34,026 nt of DNA from Frankiaceae bacterium. Its GTDB lineage: Bacteria > Actinomycetota > Actinomycetes > JADGOV01. The stretch covers positions 1 through 34,026 of the forward strand of contig JADGOV010000024.1 of NCBI GenBank assembly GCA_017882785.1, written 5' to 3'. Both the position numbers and the translations under genes were made by a program. This document shows positions 6,980 to 14,804 of the stretch, piece by piece. The notes under the pieces were generated by a model. It did no database searches. It was not told the origin of the DNA and worked only from the letters and a program-made list of their open reading frames with translations. Numbering within the stretch: the stretch's first letter is position 1; each line of letters starts with the position of its first letter.

Positions 6980-7504
6980 TCAGCGACCCAGCACGGCGGT
7001 GACCGTGGCCGTCCCGACCCGAAGGCCGGCGGTGAAGACCGACGTGTGCAGGGCACCGTTGAGGCCAGTTGCGGCACCGGCGGTCAGGGTGGCCCCGACG
7101 TTGTCGACCCGAACGCCGGACGAGGTGGGCGTGATCGTGGCGTTGTTGAGGTTCAGGTCGAAGACCGGGATGCGGGCGTGGAGGGCCGGCACGTACCCCG
7201 TCAGTCGCGGAGCGTCCCCGAGGACGACGCGGAAGCCCTGAACGGTCAGCGACCGCTTGTTCCCCAGATTGTAGAAGTGCAGCCCTCCGGAGTGACCGAT
7301 CGCACCGCTGACCTTCGCCAGGTTCAGCGAGCCGCCCGTGATCGGGAAGGTGTAGCGAACGGTCGGGCCGGCGGCGCCGTGCGTGACCGAGGCGGTGTCC
7401 GCCGCAGAACCGGCGGTGACGGCCCCGGCCGGGGCGGCGAGCGCGCCGGCGAGCAGCGGGGCGGCCAGGGTGGCCGCGGCGGTGCGGGTGTTGCGTGACC
7501 TCAC
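6980..7504 (-). CDS. Secreted HtaA-like beta-rich protein
   Basis: A 174-residue exported protein with a signal peptide RTAAATLAAPLLAGALAAPAGA (about residues 6-28). The body is beta-rich: TFPITGGSLNLAKVSGAIGHSGGLHFYN, then LDL/VDNVG repeats and a final VGTATVTAVLG, resembling HtaA-type surface domains of actinobacteria. Start GTG 7504 is chosen because GAGGAG lies five bases upstream and the signal peptide then begins properly; the track ORF adds 25 unlikely residues. It lies just upstream of the ECF sigma/anti-sigma pair on the same strand. In Mycobacterium the SigK/RskA pair controls secreted antigens, which suggests a similar link here. The HtaA assignment is from pattern only, and heme binding is not implied. 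Confidence 0.65.
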   Translation of the reverse strand: MRSRNTRTAAATLAAPLLAGALAAPAGAVTAGSAADTASVTHGAAGPTVRYTFPITGGSLNLAKVSGAIGHSGGLHFYNLGNKRSLTVQGFRVVLGDAPRLTGYVPALHARIPVFDLNLNNATITPTSSGVRVDNVGATLTAGAATGLNGALHTSVFTAGLRVGTATVTAVLGR

Positions 7505-7695
7505 GGGTACTCCTCGGTAGAGACGCTGACCTCCGGTCCTTCGTACGGTCGATATCCGATGGTTGCACAATCTTTGCATAACTTTGCGTCATCCGACTGG
7601 CGCCCTCGGTGTGGCCGCCGCCGCGACGCCTGCTTCTGCTGCCAGCTGAATTGTCGGAGCCGGGCATAACGCCATGCTTCTGGCACACTGTTCAG

Positions 7696-8508
7696 ATGGG
7701 TGATCGACGAGGGGTGCTGCGCCCGCAGCGGCCACAGCGGTGGACGGTGACGCGTCGCCCCCGGATCTGGGAAGAAATCCTCTTCATCGCGCTCGCGTAC
7801 GAGCTCTACTCGCTGGTCCGCAACGGGGTGCCGACCCACGAGGCGACGGCCTTTGCGAATGCGTACGCCGTCCTCGGCGTGGAGAATGCGCTGCGGCTCG
7901 GCGTCGAGCCGGCGGTCAACGGCGCGCTGGCGGGCGCCGCCTGGCTCTCGACCGTGGCCGCCTACTGGTATGCCACCATGCACTTCGTCGTGACCATCGC
8001 GGTGTTGGTCTGGCTGTGGCGGGTGCATCCGCTGCGCTACCGGGCGGCGCGCTCGGTGCTGATGACGACCAACCTGGTTGCGCTTCTGGGGTTCTGGCTC
8101 TTCCCGCTTGCCCCACCGCGGATGCTCCCCGGCTTCGTCGACACCGTGGCCCGCGACCACATCTGGGGGTCCTACGCCTCCAACGGAGTTGCCTCGGCGT
8201 CCAACCAGTTCGCCGCGATGCCCTCGATGCACGTCGGCTGGTCGCTGTGGTGCGGCATCGTCATCGTCAGCCTGTCCCGGCGATCATGGGTCCGGGCGCT
8301 GGGCGCGCTCTACCCAGTGATCACGGTCGCGGTGATCATCGGCACCGCGAACCACTACGTGCTGGACGCCGTCGGTGGGGTGGCGGCGTTGGCGTGCGGG
8401 TTCATGGTGCAACGGCTGCGCACCGGTCAACCGGCGTTCGGCACTCCGGTGCCGGTGTCGTCCGCCCCGGCGTCCCCGCACCCCGGCGAGCTCCGCGACG
8501 CGGCCTGA
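7696..8508 (+). CDS. PAP2-family phosphatase, AUR1/inositol-phosphoceramide-synthase-like
   Basis: A 270-residue integral membrane protein with about six helices. The catalytic motifs of the PAP2_3/AUR1 subgroup are present: AMPSMHVGWS (PSMH) and GTANHYVLDAVGG (H...D). Proteins of this group transfer or hydrolyse phospho-head groups on membrane lipids. The track starts at 7609, but ATG 7696 is preferred: CACACT (7684-7689) lies six bases upstream, a weak leaderless -10, and MGDRRG then precedes the first conserved block. It is divergent from the secreted-protein/sigma operon and converges with the hydrolase across a shared hairpin. The exact substrate cannot be read from sequence. Confidence 0.8.
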   Translation: MGDRRGVLRPQRPQRWTVTRRPRIWEEILFIALAYELYSLVRNGVPTHEATAFANAYAVLGVENALRLGVEPAVNGALAGAAWLSTVAAYWYATMHFVVTIAVLVWLWRVHPLRYRAARSVLMTTNLVALLGFWLFPLAPPRMLPGFVDTVARDHIWGSYASNGVASASNQFAAMPSMHVGWSLWCGIVIVSLSRRSWVRALGALYPVITVAVIIGTANHYVLDAVGGVAALACGFMVQRLRTGQPAFGTPVPVSSAPASPHPGELRDAA

Positions 8509-8524
8509 CGGACCGGCCCGTCAG
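8505..8524. terminator. Compact bidirectional terminator containing both stop codons
   Basis: CTGACGG (8505-8511) and CCGTCAG (8518-8524) pair perfectly around a six-base loop. The TGA of the PAP2 gene (8506-8508) and the TCA (reverse-strand TGA) of the hydrolase (8521-8523) both sit in the stem, so the two convergent genes share one hairpin. There is no T-run. Confidence 0.55.
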
Positions 8525-9522
8525 CCTGCCCGGAGGAAGGCGCTGACCGTCGCAGTCGTCTCACCAGGCGCCTCCTCCGGCACGAAATGACCGACGCCCG
8601 GCAGCGTGACGAACTCGGCGACGGAACCCAGCTCCCGGGCCACTGCTTCCCCGACGCGTATCGGGAGCACCGGGTCGGCCGCGCCCCAGAGCACCAAGGC
8701 CCGCTCCGGGCGGGGCCGACCCAGGCCCATCGAGGGCGGCCGTGTTGCCCGGCGACCGCGCAACGCCGACGTGTCGAGCAGTCCCGCCAGCGGCCGCGAG
8801 GACACCAGGCGGTTGCGGGCAGCCGCCCGGTAGTAGCCCAGCAGAGCCGAGACCCGGGACGGGTCGTCGTAGGCCGTTGCGTAGTACTCGAGGACGTCGT
8901 GGTCAATAGGGGTCCGAGCCCGCCAGCAGTAACGGATCATCCCCCGGACCAGGTCTCGGCCGCCGAGCGCGAACGCGATCTCGGGTGCCAGCGGGAGGGC
9001 GAAGAAGGGGATGTGCGGGGCGCGGCGATAGTCGATGTATCGGTACGGCGCACTGATCACGACGAGCCGGCGGACGAGCTCCGGGCGGGCGCCGGCCAGG
9101 GCAAGGGCCAGCGAGCCGCCCCAGTCGTGACCGACGACGTCCACCGGGCCGTCGACCACGTGCACGACCAGCGCGGCCAGCTCCCGGACGATAGTGCGGA
9201 TGTCGTAAGGCCCGGCGACCTCGCTGCCGCCCAACCCCTTGAGGTCCGGCGCAATCACCACCCGATCGGTGGCCAGCTCCGGCAGCAGATGTCGCCACAT
9301 CGCGGCGGTCTGCGGCACGCCGTGGAGCAGCAACGTCGGAGGCGTGTCCCGTCCGCCAGTGCCGTCACCATCACCGTCATCGTCCCTGGCTCCGACATCG
9401 GCACCGGCACCGTCACCGGGGTCGTGGTCGGCGCCGGAGTCCGCGGCATCCGCCCGGTAGACCCGTAACCGGACGCCTTCCACGGCGACGTCCCGGCACT
9501 CGGTTCCCGGCAGCACGATCAC
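8521..9522 (-). CDS. Alpha/beta hydrolase, epoxide-hydrolase-like (Asp nucleophile)
   Basis: A 333-residue alpha/beta hydrolase. The oxyanion motif is HGVPQT (about 67-72), the nucleophile elbow is GHDWGGS with D133 as nucleophile, and the catalytic histidine lies in GVGHFVPEEAP near the C-terminus. An Asp nucleophile followed by Trp is typical of soluble epoxide hydrolases and haloalkane dehalogenases rather than esterases. An Asp/Gly-rich insertion (about residues 24-59) interrupts the first beta strands, which is unusual. GTG 9522 is chosen because it overlaps the glnE stop (GTGA), giving coupling to glnE; the track start at 9861 lies deep in glnE. Its co-expression with glnE has no obvious metabolic reason. 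Confidence 0.82.
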   Translation of the reverse strand: MIVLPGTECRDVAVEGVRLRVYRADAADSGADHDPGDGAGADVGARDDDGDGDGTGGRDTPPTLLLHGVPQTAAMWRHLLPELATDRVVIAPDLKGLGGSEVAGPYDIRTIVRELAALVVHVVDGPVDVVGHDWGGSLALALAGARPELVRRLVVISAPYRYIDYRRAPHIPFFALPLAPEIAFALGGRDLVRGMIRYCWRARTPIDHDVLEYYATAYDDPSRVSALLGYYRAAARNRLVSSRPLAGLLDTSALRGRRATRPPSMGLGRPRPERALVLWGAADPVLPIRVGEAVARELGSVAEFVTLPGVGHFVPEEAPGETTATVSAFLRAG

Positions 9523-12518
9523 TGGGCGAAGACCCTCTCCACGACGGCCCGGGCACGCCGGGTGACCCGACGGTAGTCCTCGAGGAGCCGTGCAGAGTCC
9601 CGCGGGGGGTAGCCGAGCGCGCGGGCCACGCCCGCAAGCTGTCGACCGGTGGTGGGTACGGAGTCCGAGGCCCGGCCGCTGACCAGCATGGTCGCGTTGC
9701 GGATCCGACTGGCCAGGCGCCAGGCCGCCGCGAGCGCCTGCGCGTCGGCGGCCGGCAGGAGCCCCGCTTCCGCAGCCGCCGCCAGTGCCGGCAGCGTGGC
9801 GGTCGTGCGCAGTCCGGGCCGCTCCGCGGCGTGCCGCAGCTGAAGCAACTGGACCACCCACTCCACGTCGGCCAGTCCACCGCGGCCCAGCTTGGTGTGC
9901 AGCGCCGGATCGGCGCCGCGCGGAAGTCGTTCGTTCTCCACCCGGGCCTTGAGCCGGCGGATCTCGCGGAAGGCCGTCGTGCTGATGCCGCCCTTGGGCC
10001 AGCGCATCGGGTCGATGGTCGAAAGGAAGCGGGCAGCAAGCTGCTCGTCACCCGCGATCGGGCTGGCCCGCAGCAGCGCCTGAGACTCCCACGTCGCCGA
10101 CCACCGGGCGTAGTACGCCGCGTAGGAAGCCAGGCTGCGGGTCAGCGGTCCTTGCCGGCCCTCGGGTCGCAGATCCGCGTCGACCACGACCGGCGGATCG
10201 GCTGCCGGAATGGCCAACAGGCGTCGCACCTCCCCCGCCACCTCAGTGGCCGCCTGGGCCCCCACGTCGTCCGCGACGCCGGTCGGATCGTGCACGAAGA
10301 GCACGTCGGCGTCGCTGCCGTACCCCTGCTCCCGACCGCCGAGACGCCCCATGGCAACGATCAGGACGACCGCCGGAGGGTCGCCGCCGCGCTGCTCGGC
10401 GACGCTGCACACGGCCGCGTCCAACGCCGCCGCCAGCGTCGCGGCGGTGATGTCCGCCAGCGCCGTACCCACCTCGGGAAGGTCGATCAGGCCCAGCAGA
10501 TCGGCGCAGGCCACCCGGAACAGCTCCTGTCGGCGCAGGCTGCGCACTGCGGACACCGCCGCTTCAGCGGAGTCGCTGCGCGCCGCGGTAGCCCGAAAGA
10601 CCTGCTGCAACGCCTCCGCCGAACGCGGCTGCAGCTCCGCGTCGTCGCCGAGCATCGCCACAGCTTCCGGCGCGCGGGCGAGCAGGTCGGCCACGTACCG
10701 GCTGGTGGCGAGCAGCCGGGCCAACCGCTCGGCCGCCGCCTGCTCATCGCGGAGCAGCCGCAGATACCAGTGGGTACGCCCGAGCGCGTCGCTCACCTGG
10801 CGGAAGGACAACAGCCCCGCATCCGGATCGGCCGCGTCGGCGAACCAGCCGAGCATCACCGGCAGCAGGGTGCGTTGGATGGCGGCCCGCCGACTGATGC
10901 CGGACGTCAGCGCCTCGAGGTGGCGCAGTGCGCCGGCCGGGTCGGCGAAGCCCAGTGCCACCAGCCGGTCCTGGGCGGCCTCCGGGGACAGCCGGGCCGC
11001 GTCGGCCGGCAACCGGGCGACGGCGGTGAGCAGTGGCCGGTAGAACAACTTTTCGTGCAGCCGACGGACCTCGCGGGCCTGCCGGGCGTGTTCGCTGCGC
11101 AGGGCGGCGACGGCGTCACCGCGGAAACCGGCGGCCCGCGCAAGCCACCGCAACGCGGGGTCGCTCGTGGGCAACAGGTGCGTGCGCCGCAGGTGCTGCA
11201 GCTGCAGCCGGTGTTCCAGCAATCGCAGGAACTCATACGCCGAGGCCATCGTGTCGGCGTCGTGGCGACCGACGTAGCCGCCCACCGAGAGCGCCCGCAG
11301 CGCGGCCAATGTGCCGCCGACGTGCAGAGTGGGATCGCTGCGACCGTGCACCAACTGGAGGAGCTGGACGGCGAACTCGACATCCCGCAGGCCACCCGGG
11401 CCGAGTTTGAGCTCGCGGTCGGCCTTGCCGGCGGGCAGCGTGGCGGCCACCCGCTGCCGCATCGCCTGCACGTCCGGCACGAAGTCGGGTCGGCCGGCGG
11501 CGGCCCAGACCATCCGGTCGGTCATCGCAACGTAGGCGGCGCCGAGTTGGCGATCCCCGGCTATGGGTCGGGCCTTGAGCAGCGCCTGGAACTCCCAGGT
11601 CTTGGCCCAGCGGAGGTAGTACGCCTCGTGACTGGCCAACGTACGGACCAGCGGTCCGGCCCGGCCTTCGGGTCGCAACCCCGCGTCCACCGGCCACAAC
11701 GTGCCCTCAGCGGTGGTCGCCGAGCAGATCCGCATCATGGCGGCGGCGAGCTGCTCGGCTGTCCGCAGCGCGGCCGCCTCCGAATCTGCCCCGGCAGCTG
11801 CCCCCGCGTCTCCCGGGGGCGAATCCGGCGCCGCGAGGAAGATCACGTCCACGTCACTGACGTAGTTGAGCTCGGCGCCGCCGCACTTTCCCATGCCGAT
11901 GACGGCTAGCCGGCACGGCGCACCACCTGCGGGCAGCTGCGCCCGCGCGATGGACAGCGCCACCTCGAGCGCGGCCCCGGCCAGGTCGGCCAGGACCCGA
12001 CCCACCTGCTCCAGCGACAGGCTGCCGGTCAAGTCGCGAGCGGCCACACCGAGCAGCTGGCGCCGATAGGCCACCCGCAGGGCGTCCACCGCGGCCGAGG
12101 ACGCGCCGTACGGAGCGACCGCCTCCTGCACGGTCGCGGTCAGCTGCCCTGCGGTAAAGCCGGTCGCTCCCTCGGTCGGTGAATCGGGCACCGCGAGTGC
12201 GCGCCAGTCCCCGGGATGGCGGGCCAGGTGGTCTCCGAGCGTGGCGCTGGCGCCCAGTACGGCCACCAGCCGCGCGCGCAAGGCCGGATCGGTGTGCAGC
12301 GCGGCGAGCAGCGCGTCCCGGTCATCCGCGGCGTCCAGCAGACGCTCCAGCGCGCGCACGGCAAGATCGGGATCGGCGGCGTCGGCGACGGCCGGCTCGA
12401 TCTGCGGGTCCTCGAGCAGCCCGATTCGCACCAGAGCCCGCTCTGTGCCGTCGGGATCGCGGAAGCCCAGCCGGACCAGCCGGCTGGAGGCCAGTTCGCC
12501 TCGGGGATGCTCGCTCAC
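9519..12518 (-). CDS. glnE: Bifunctional glutamine synthetase adenylyltransferase/deadenylylase
   Basis: A 999-residue GlnE, which adds AMP to, and removes it from, a tyrosine of GlnA1 to tune glutamine synthesis. Two nucleotidyltransferase domains are visible: GKCGGAELNYVSDVDVIF in the N-terminal half (deadenylylase) and GRLGGREQGYGSDADVLFVHDP in the C-terminal half (adenylylase), each followed by an LRPEGR block and DVE (RDVEFAVQLLQL; ADVEWVVQLLQL). Length fits actinobacterial GlnE. The start is GTG 12518, overlapping the amidotransferase stop by four bases (GTGA); the track's 1226-residue version extends into that gene. The gene sits between glnA1 and glnA2 as in Mycobacterium, though about 9 kb of other genes separate it from glnA1. 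Confidence 0.95.
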   Translation of the reverse strand: MSEHPRGELASSRLVRLGFRDPDGTERALVRIGLLEDPQIEPAVADAADPDLAVRALERLLDAADDRDALLAALHTDPALRARLVAVLGASATLGDHLARHPGDWRALAVPDSPTEGATGFTAGQLTATVQEAVAPYGASSAAVDALRVAYRRQLLGVAARDLTGSLSLEQVGRVLADLAGAALEVALSIARAQLPAGGAPCRLAVIGMGKCGGAELNYVSDVDVIFLAAPDSPPGDAGAAAGADSEAAALRTAEQLAAAMMRICSATTAEGTLWPVDAGLRPEGRAGPLVRTLASHEAYYLRWAKTWEFQALLKARPIAGDRQLGAAYVAMTDRMVWAAAGRPDFVPDVQAMRQRVAATLPAGKADRELKLGPGGLRDVEFAVQLLQLVHGRSDPTLHVGGTLAALRALSVGGYVGRHDADTMASAYEFLRLLEHRLQLQHLRRTHLLPTSDPALRWLARAAGFRGDAVAALRSEHARQAREVRRLHEKLFYRPLLTAVARLPADAARLSPEAAQDRLVALGFADPAGALRHLEALTSGISRRAAIQRTLLPVMLGWFADAADPDAGLLSFRQVSDALGRTHWYLRLLRDEQAAAERLARLLATSRYVADLLARAPEAVAMLGDDAELQPRSAEALQQVFRATAARSDSAEAAVSAVRSLRRQELFRVACADLLGLIDLPEVGTALADITAATLAAALDAAVCSVAEQRGGDPPAVVLIVAMGRLGGREQGYGSDADVLFVHDPTGVADDVGAQAATEVAGEVRRLLAIPAADPPVVVDADLRPEGRQGPLTRSLASYAAYYARWSATWESQALLRASPIAGDEQLAARFLSTIDPMRWPKGGISTTAFREIRRLKARVENERLPRGADPALHTKLGRGGLADVEWVVQLLQLRHAAERPGLRTTATLPALAAAAEAGLLPAADAQALAAAWRLASRIRNATMLVSGRASDSVPTTGRQLAGVARALGYPPRDSARLLEDYRRVTRRARAVVERVFAQ

Positions 12519-13258
12519 GGCTCGAGCCGGTGTTGGCGACGCTGGGCAGCCGCCGCAGCGGTCACGGCGAAGCGGGTCGCCATGGGCCGCCAGGTGTCGA
12601 TCAGCTCCTGCTGTCGGGAGACGAACGCATCGAGCAGGGCAACCGCATCCAGCCCGTTGGCGCCCAGCGCGCCGGGGTCGTGCGCGGCCCACGAGGCGGC
12701 AATCTCCGGCGTCACCTCCGGGTGCCACTGGATACCCCACGTCGAGTCGCCGATCCGGAACGCCTGACAGGCATACCTTGGTGACGACGCCAGCACGACC
12801 GCGTCCAGCGGCACTTCCGCCACGCCGTCGTAGTGCCACTGGATCGCCGGCACACGGGGCGGCAGCGTACCGAGCAGGTGATCCCCGACCGCGGCCGCGG
12901 CCATCGACACCTCGCACAGGCCGATCTCCGGACCCGCCGGGTCGCCGACCTGCACCCGGCCGCCGAACTGGACCGCGAGCAGTTGCGCCCCGAGACAGAC
13001 TCCGAGCGTCGGCACATCGGCAGCCACGGCGGCGCTGAGCAGCGCGCGCGTGGGACGCAGCCAGGGGGCGCGCCCCTCCTCGTAAGCGGACATCTCCCCG
13101 CCGAGCACAATCAGCGCATCGCCGGGAACCGTACTGGGCACCGGCTCCCCCTCGTACGGCCGGATCACGTCGAGCTCTAGGCCGGCGGCCGGCAGCCACT
13201 CCCCCAGCCAGCCCGGCGGGTCACTGCCGGCCAGCTGGATGACGACCGCCCGGGGCAT
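12515..13258 (-). CDS. Class I glutamine amidotransferase (GATase1)
   Basis: A 247-residue stand-alone class I amidotransferase. The nucleophile motif is GVCLGAQLLA (Cys about 90), the His-Glu pair lies in GIQWHPEVTPE, and LIVLGGEMSAYEE and QWHYDG are further family blocks. Such proteins release ammonia from glutamine for a partner synthase or act as gamma-glutamyl hydrolases. No synthase partner is adjacent. ATG 13258 is preferred, with GAGCGAGG seven bases upstream. The gene overlaps glnE by four bases, so it is co-expressed with nitrogen control genes; whether it is a glutamine-catabolic enzyme is inference. Confidence 0.85.
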   Translation of the reverse strand: MPRAVVIQLAGSDPPGWLGEWLPAAGLELDVIRPYEGEPVPSTVPGDALIVLGGEMSAYEEGRAPWLRPTRALLSAAVAADVPTLGVCLGAQLLAVQFGGRVQVGDPAGPEIGLCEVSMAAAAVGDHLLGTLPPRVPAIQWHYDGVAEVPLDAVVLASSPRYACQAFRIGDSTWGIQWHPEVTPEIAASWAAHDPGALGANGLDAVALLDAFVSRQQELIDTWRPMATRFAVTAAAAAQRRQHRLEP

Positions 13259-13321
13259 GACGCGACCTCGCTCTCCGTCGACCGACCATCCCGACGATCT
13301 CACCCGACCCGCGGTGGGTTT

Positions 13322-13359
13322 CCCGTGGTGCCAGCCCCGTCCCGTGGTGCCAGCCCCGT
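13322..13359 (+). repeat. Perfect 19-bp tandem duplication
   Basis: CCCGTGGTGCCAGCCCCGT occurs twice head to tail (13322-13340, 13341-13359) in the spacer between glnA2 and the amidotransferase gene. Confidence 0.9.
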
Positions 13360-13362
13360 CTG

Positions 13363-13426
13363 CGCCGATCATGCTAAGACGTACGCTCGGAAGCGGCGGT
13401 GAACGGCCTTTCGAGCATGATCGGCG
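13363..13426. promoter_or_regulatory. 13-bp inverted repeat between glnA2 and the amidotransferase
   Basis: CGCCGATCATGCT (13363-13375) and AGCATGATCGGCG (13414-13426) are perfect inverted arms with a 38-nt spacer, in the 193-bp gap downstream of glnA2. It could be a terminator stem without a T-run, a protein-binding element, or a small repeat element. Its position right after the 19-bp tandem repeat is notable. Confidence 0.65.
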
Positions 13427-13451
13427 GCGAACCCCGGGAACCCAGCACCCG

Positions 13452-14792
13452 CTACAGCAGCGGCAGGTAGCGCTCCAACTCGAAGGGGGTGACCCGGCGC
13501 CGGTATTCCGACCACTCCTCCTTCTTGTTGCGCAGGAAGAAGTCGAAGACGTGCTCGCCGAGGGTCTCCGCCAGCAGCTCCGAGCGTTCCATCACCGAGG
13601 TGGCCCGGGCCAGCGAGTCCGGCAGCGGCTCGATTCCCAGGGCGACCCGCTCGCCGTCGGAGAGCGTCCAGACGTCGTCCTCGGCGCCCTCGGGGAGGTC
13701 GTAGCCCTCCTCGATGCCCTTCAGTCCGGCGCCCAGCATGACCGCGAAGGCCAGGTACGGATTGCACGCCGAGTCCGGCGAGCGGATCTCGACTCGGGTG
13801 GCCTGACCCTTGTGCGGCTTGTACATCGGCACGCGCACCATCGCCGAACGGTTGTTGTGACCCCAGCACACGTACGCCGGCGCCTCGCCGCCGCCGTAGA
13901 GCCGCTTGTAGGAGTTGACCCACTGGTTGGTCACGGCAGTGATCTCGGCGGCGTGCGTGAGCAGGCCTGCGATGAAGGCCCGGCCGACCTTCGACAGCTT
14001 GAAGGGGTCCGCCGGATCGTGGAAGGCGTTGCGATCACCCTCGAACAGCGAGAGGTGGGTGTGCATCGCCGAGCCCGGCTGGTTCTCGAACGGCTTGGGC
14101 ATGAACGAGGCGTAGACGCCCTGGTCGAGGGCGACCTCCTTGACGACCAGCCGGAAGGTCATGATGTTGTCCGCGGTGGTCAGCGCATCCGCGTACCGCA
14201 GGTCGATCTCCTGTTGGCCCGGCGCCACTTCGTGGTGACTGAACTCCACCGAGATGCCGACCTGTTCCAGCACGTCGATGGCGCGCCGGCGGAAGTCGTG
14301 GCCGGCGTCGTGCGGGGTGTGGTCGAAGTAGCCCCCGGCATCGACCGGCGCCGGTAGGTCACCGGGTGACTGCGGCCGTCCCCGCAGCAGGAAGAACTCG
14401 ATTTCGGGGTGGGTGTAGAAGGTGAACCCGGACTCGCTGGCCCTGCCCAGCGCGCGCTTGAGCACGTACCGCGGGTCGGCGTAGGACGGCGACCCGTCGG
14501 GCAGCAGGATGTCGCAGAACATCCGCGCGGTGCCCGGCTCCCCGCGGCGACCCGGCAGGACACCGAACGTGGACGGATCGGGCCGGGCCAGCATGTCCGA
14601 CTCGTGGACGCGGGAGAAGCCTTCGATCGCCGACCCGTCGAACCCGATGCCCTCGGCGAAGGCGCCCTCGAGCTCGGCGGGGGCCACCGCCACGGACTTG
14701 AGGAAGCCGAGCACGTCGGTGAACCAGAGCCGGATGAAACGGATGTCCCGTTCTTCGATGGTACGAAGGACGAACTCCTGCTGCCTGTCCAC
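13452..14792 (-). CDS. glnA2: Glutamine synthetase GlnA2 (GSI-alpha type)
   Basis: A 446-residue type I glutamine synthetase, the same length as Mycobacterium GlnA2 and starting with the same kind of sequence (DRQQEFVLRTIEERDIRFIRLW). Conserved GS blocks include FDGSAIEGF, HPEIEFFLL, the ATP/metal region HTHLSLFEGD, and KPHKGQATRVEIRSPDS. The region around the usual adenylylation tyrosine (NLY-DLP in GSI-beta) reads DDVWTLSDGE, so this copy lacks the target of GlnE. Start is GTG 14792 with TAACCT (14799-14804) at leaderless spacing and no Shine-Dalgarno. The gene follows the glycosyltransferase after nine bases but appears to have its own promoter within that gene's stop. Confidence 0.92.
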   Translation of the reverse strand: MDRQQEFVLRTIEERDIRFIRLWFTDVLGFLKSVAVAPAELEGAFAEGIGFDGSAIEGFSRVHESDMLARPDPSTFGVLPGRRGEPGTARMFCDILLPDGSPSYADPRYVLKRALGRASESGFTFYTHPEIEFFLLRGRPQSPGDLPAPVDAGGYFDHTPHDAGHDFRRRAIDVLEQVGISVEFSHHEVAPGQQEIDLRYADALTTADNIMTFRLVVKEVALDQGVYASFMPKPFENQPGSAMHTHLSLFEGDRNAFHDPADPFKLSKVGRAFIAGLLTHAAEITAVTNQWVNSYKRLYGGGEAPAYVCWGHNNRSAMVRVPMYKPHKGQATRVEIRSPDSACNPYLAFAVMLGAGLKGIEEGYDLPEGAEDDVWTLSDGERVALGIEPLPDSLARATSVMERSELLAETLGEHVFDFFLRNKKEEWSEYRRRVTPFELERYLPLL

Positions 14793-14798
14793 AACCGA

Positions 14799-14804
14799 AG
14801 GTTA
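14799..14804 (-). promoter_or_regulatory. Leaderless -10 of glnA2
   Basis: TAACCT lies six bases before the GTG start of glnA2 and overlaps the TAA stop of the upstream glycosyltransferase gene. No -35 stands out. Confidence 0.5.

Noticed and set aside
9831-11909. 692-residue plus-strand ORF opposite glnE
   Set aside because: Arg/Gln/Gly-rich shadow of the glnE reading frame with no family motif.
12519-13199. The 1226-residue form of glnE
   Set aside because: The extra N-terminus overlaps the amidotransferase gene; GTG 12518 gives the family's usual length and a 4-nt coupled overlap.
13239-14357. 372-residue plus-strand ORF opposite glnA2
   Set aside because: Antisense shadow of a certain gene; no recognisable domain.
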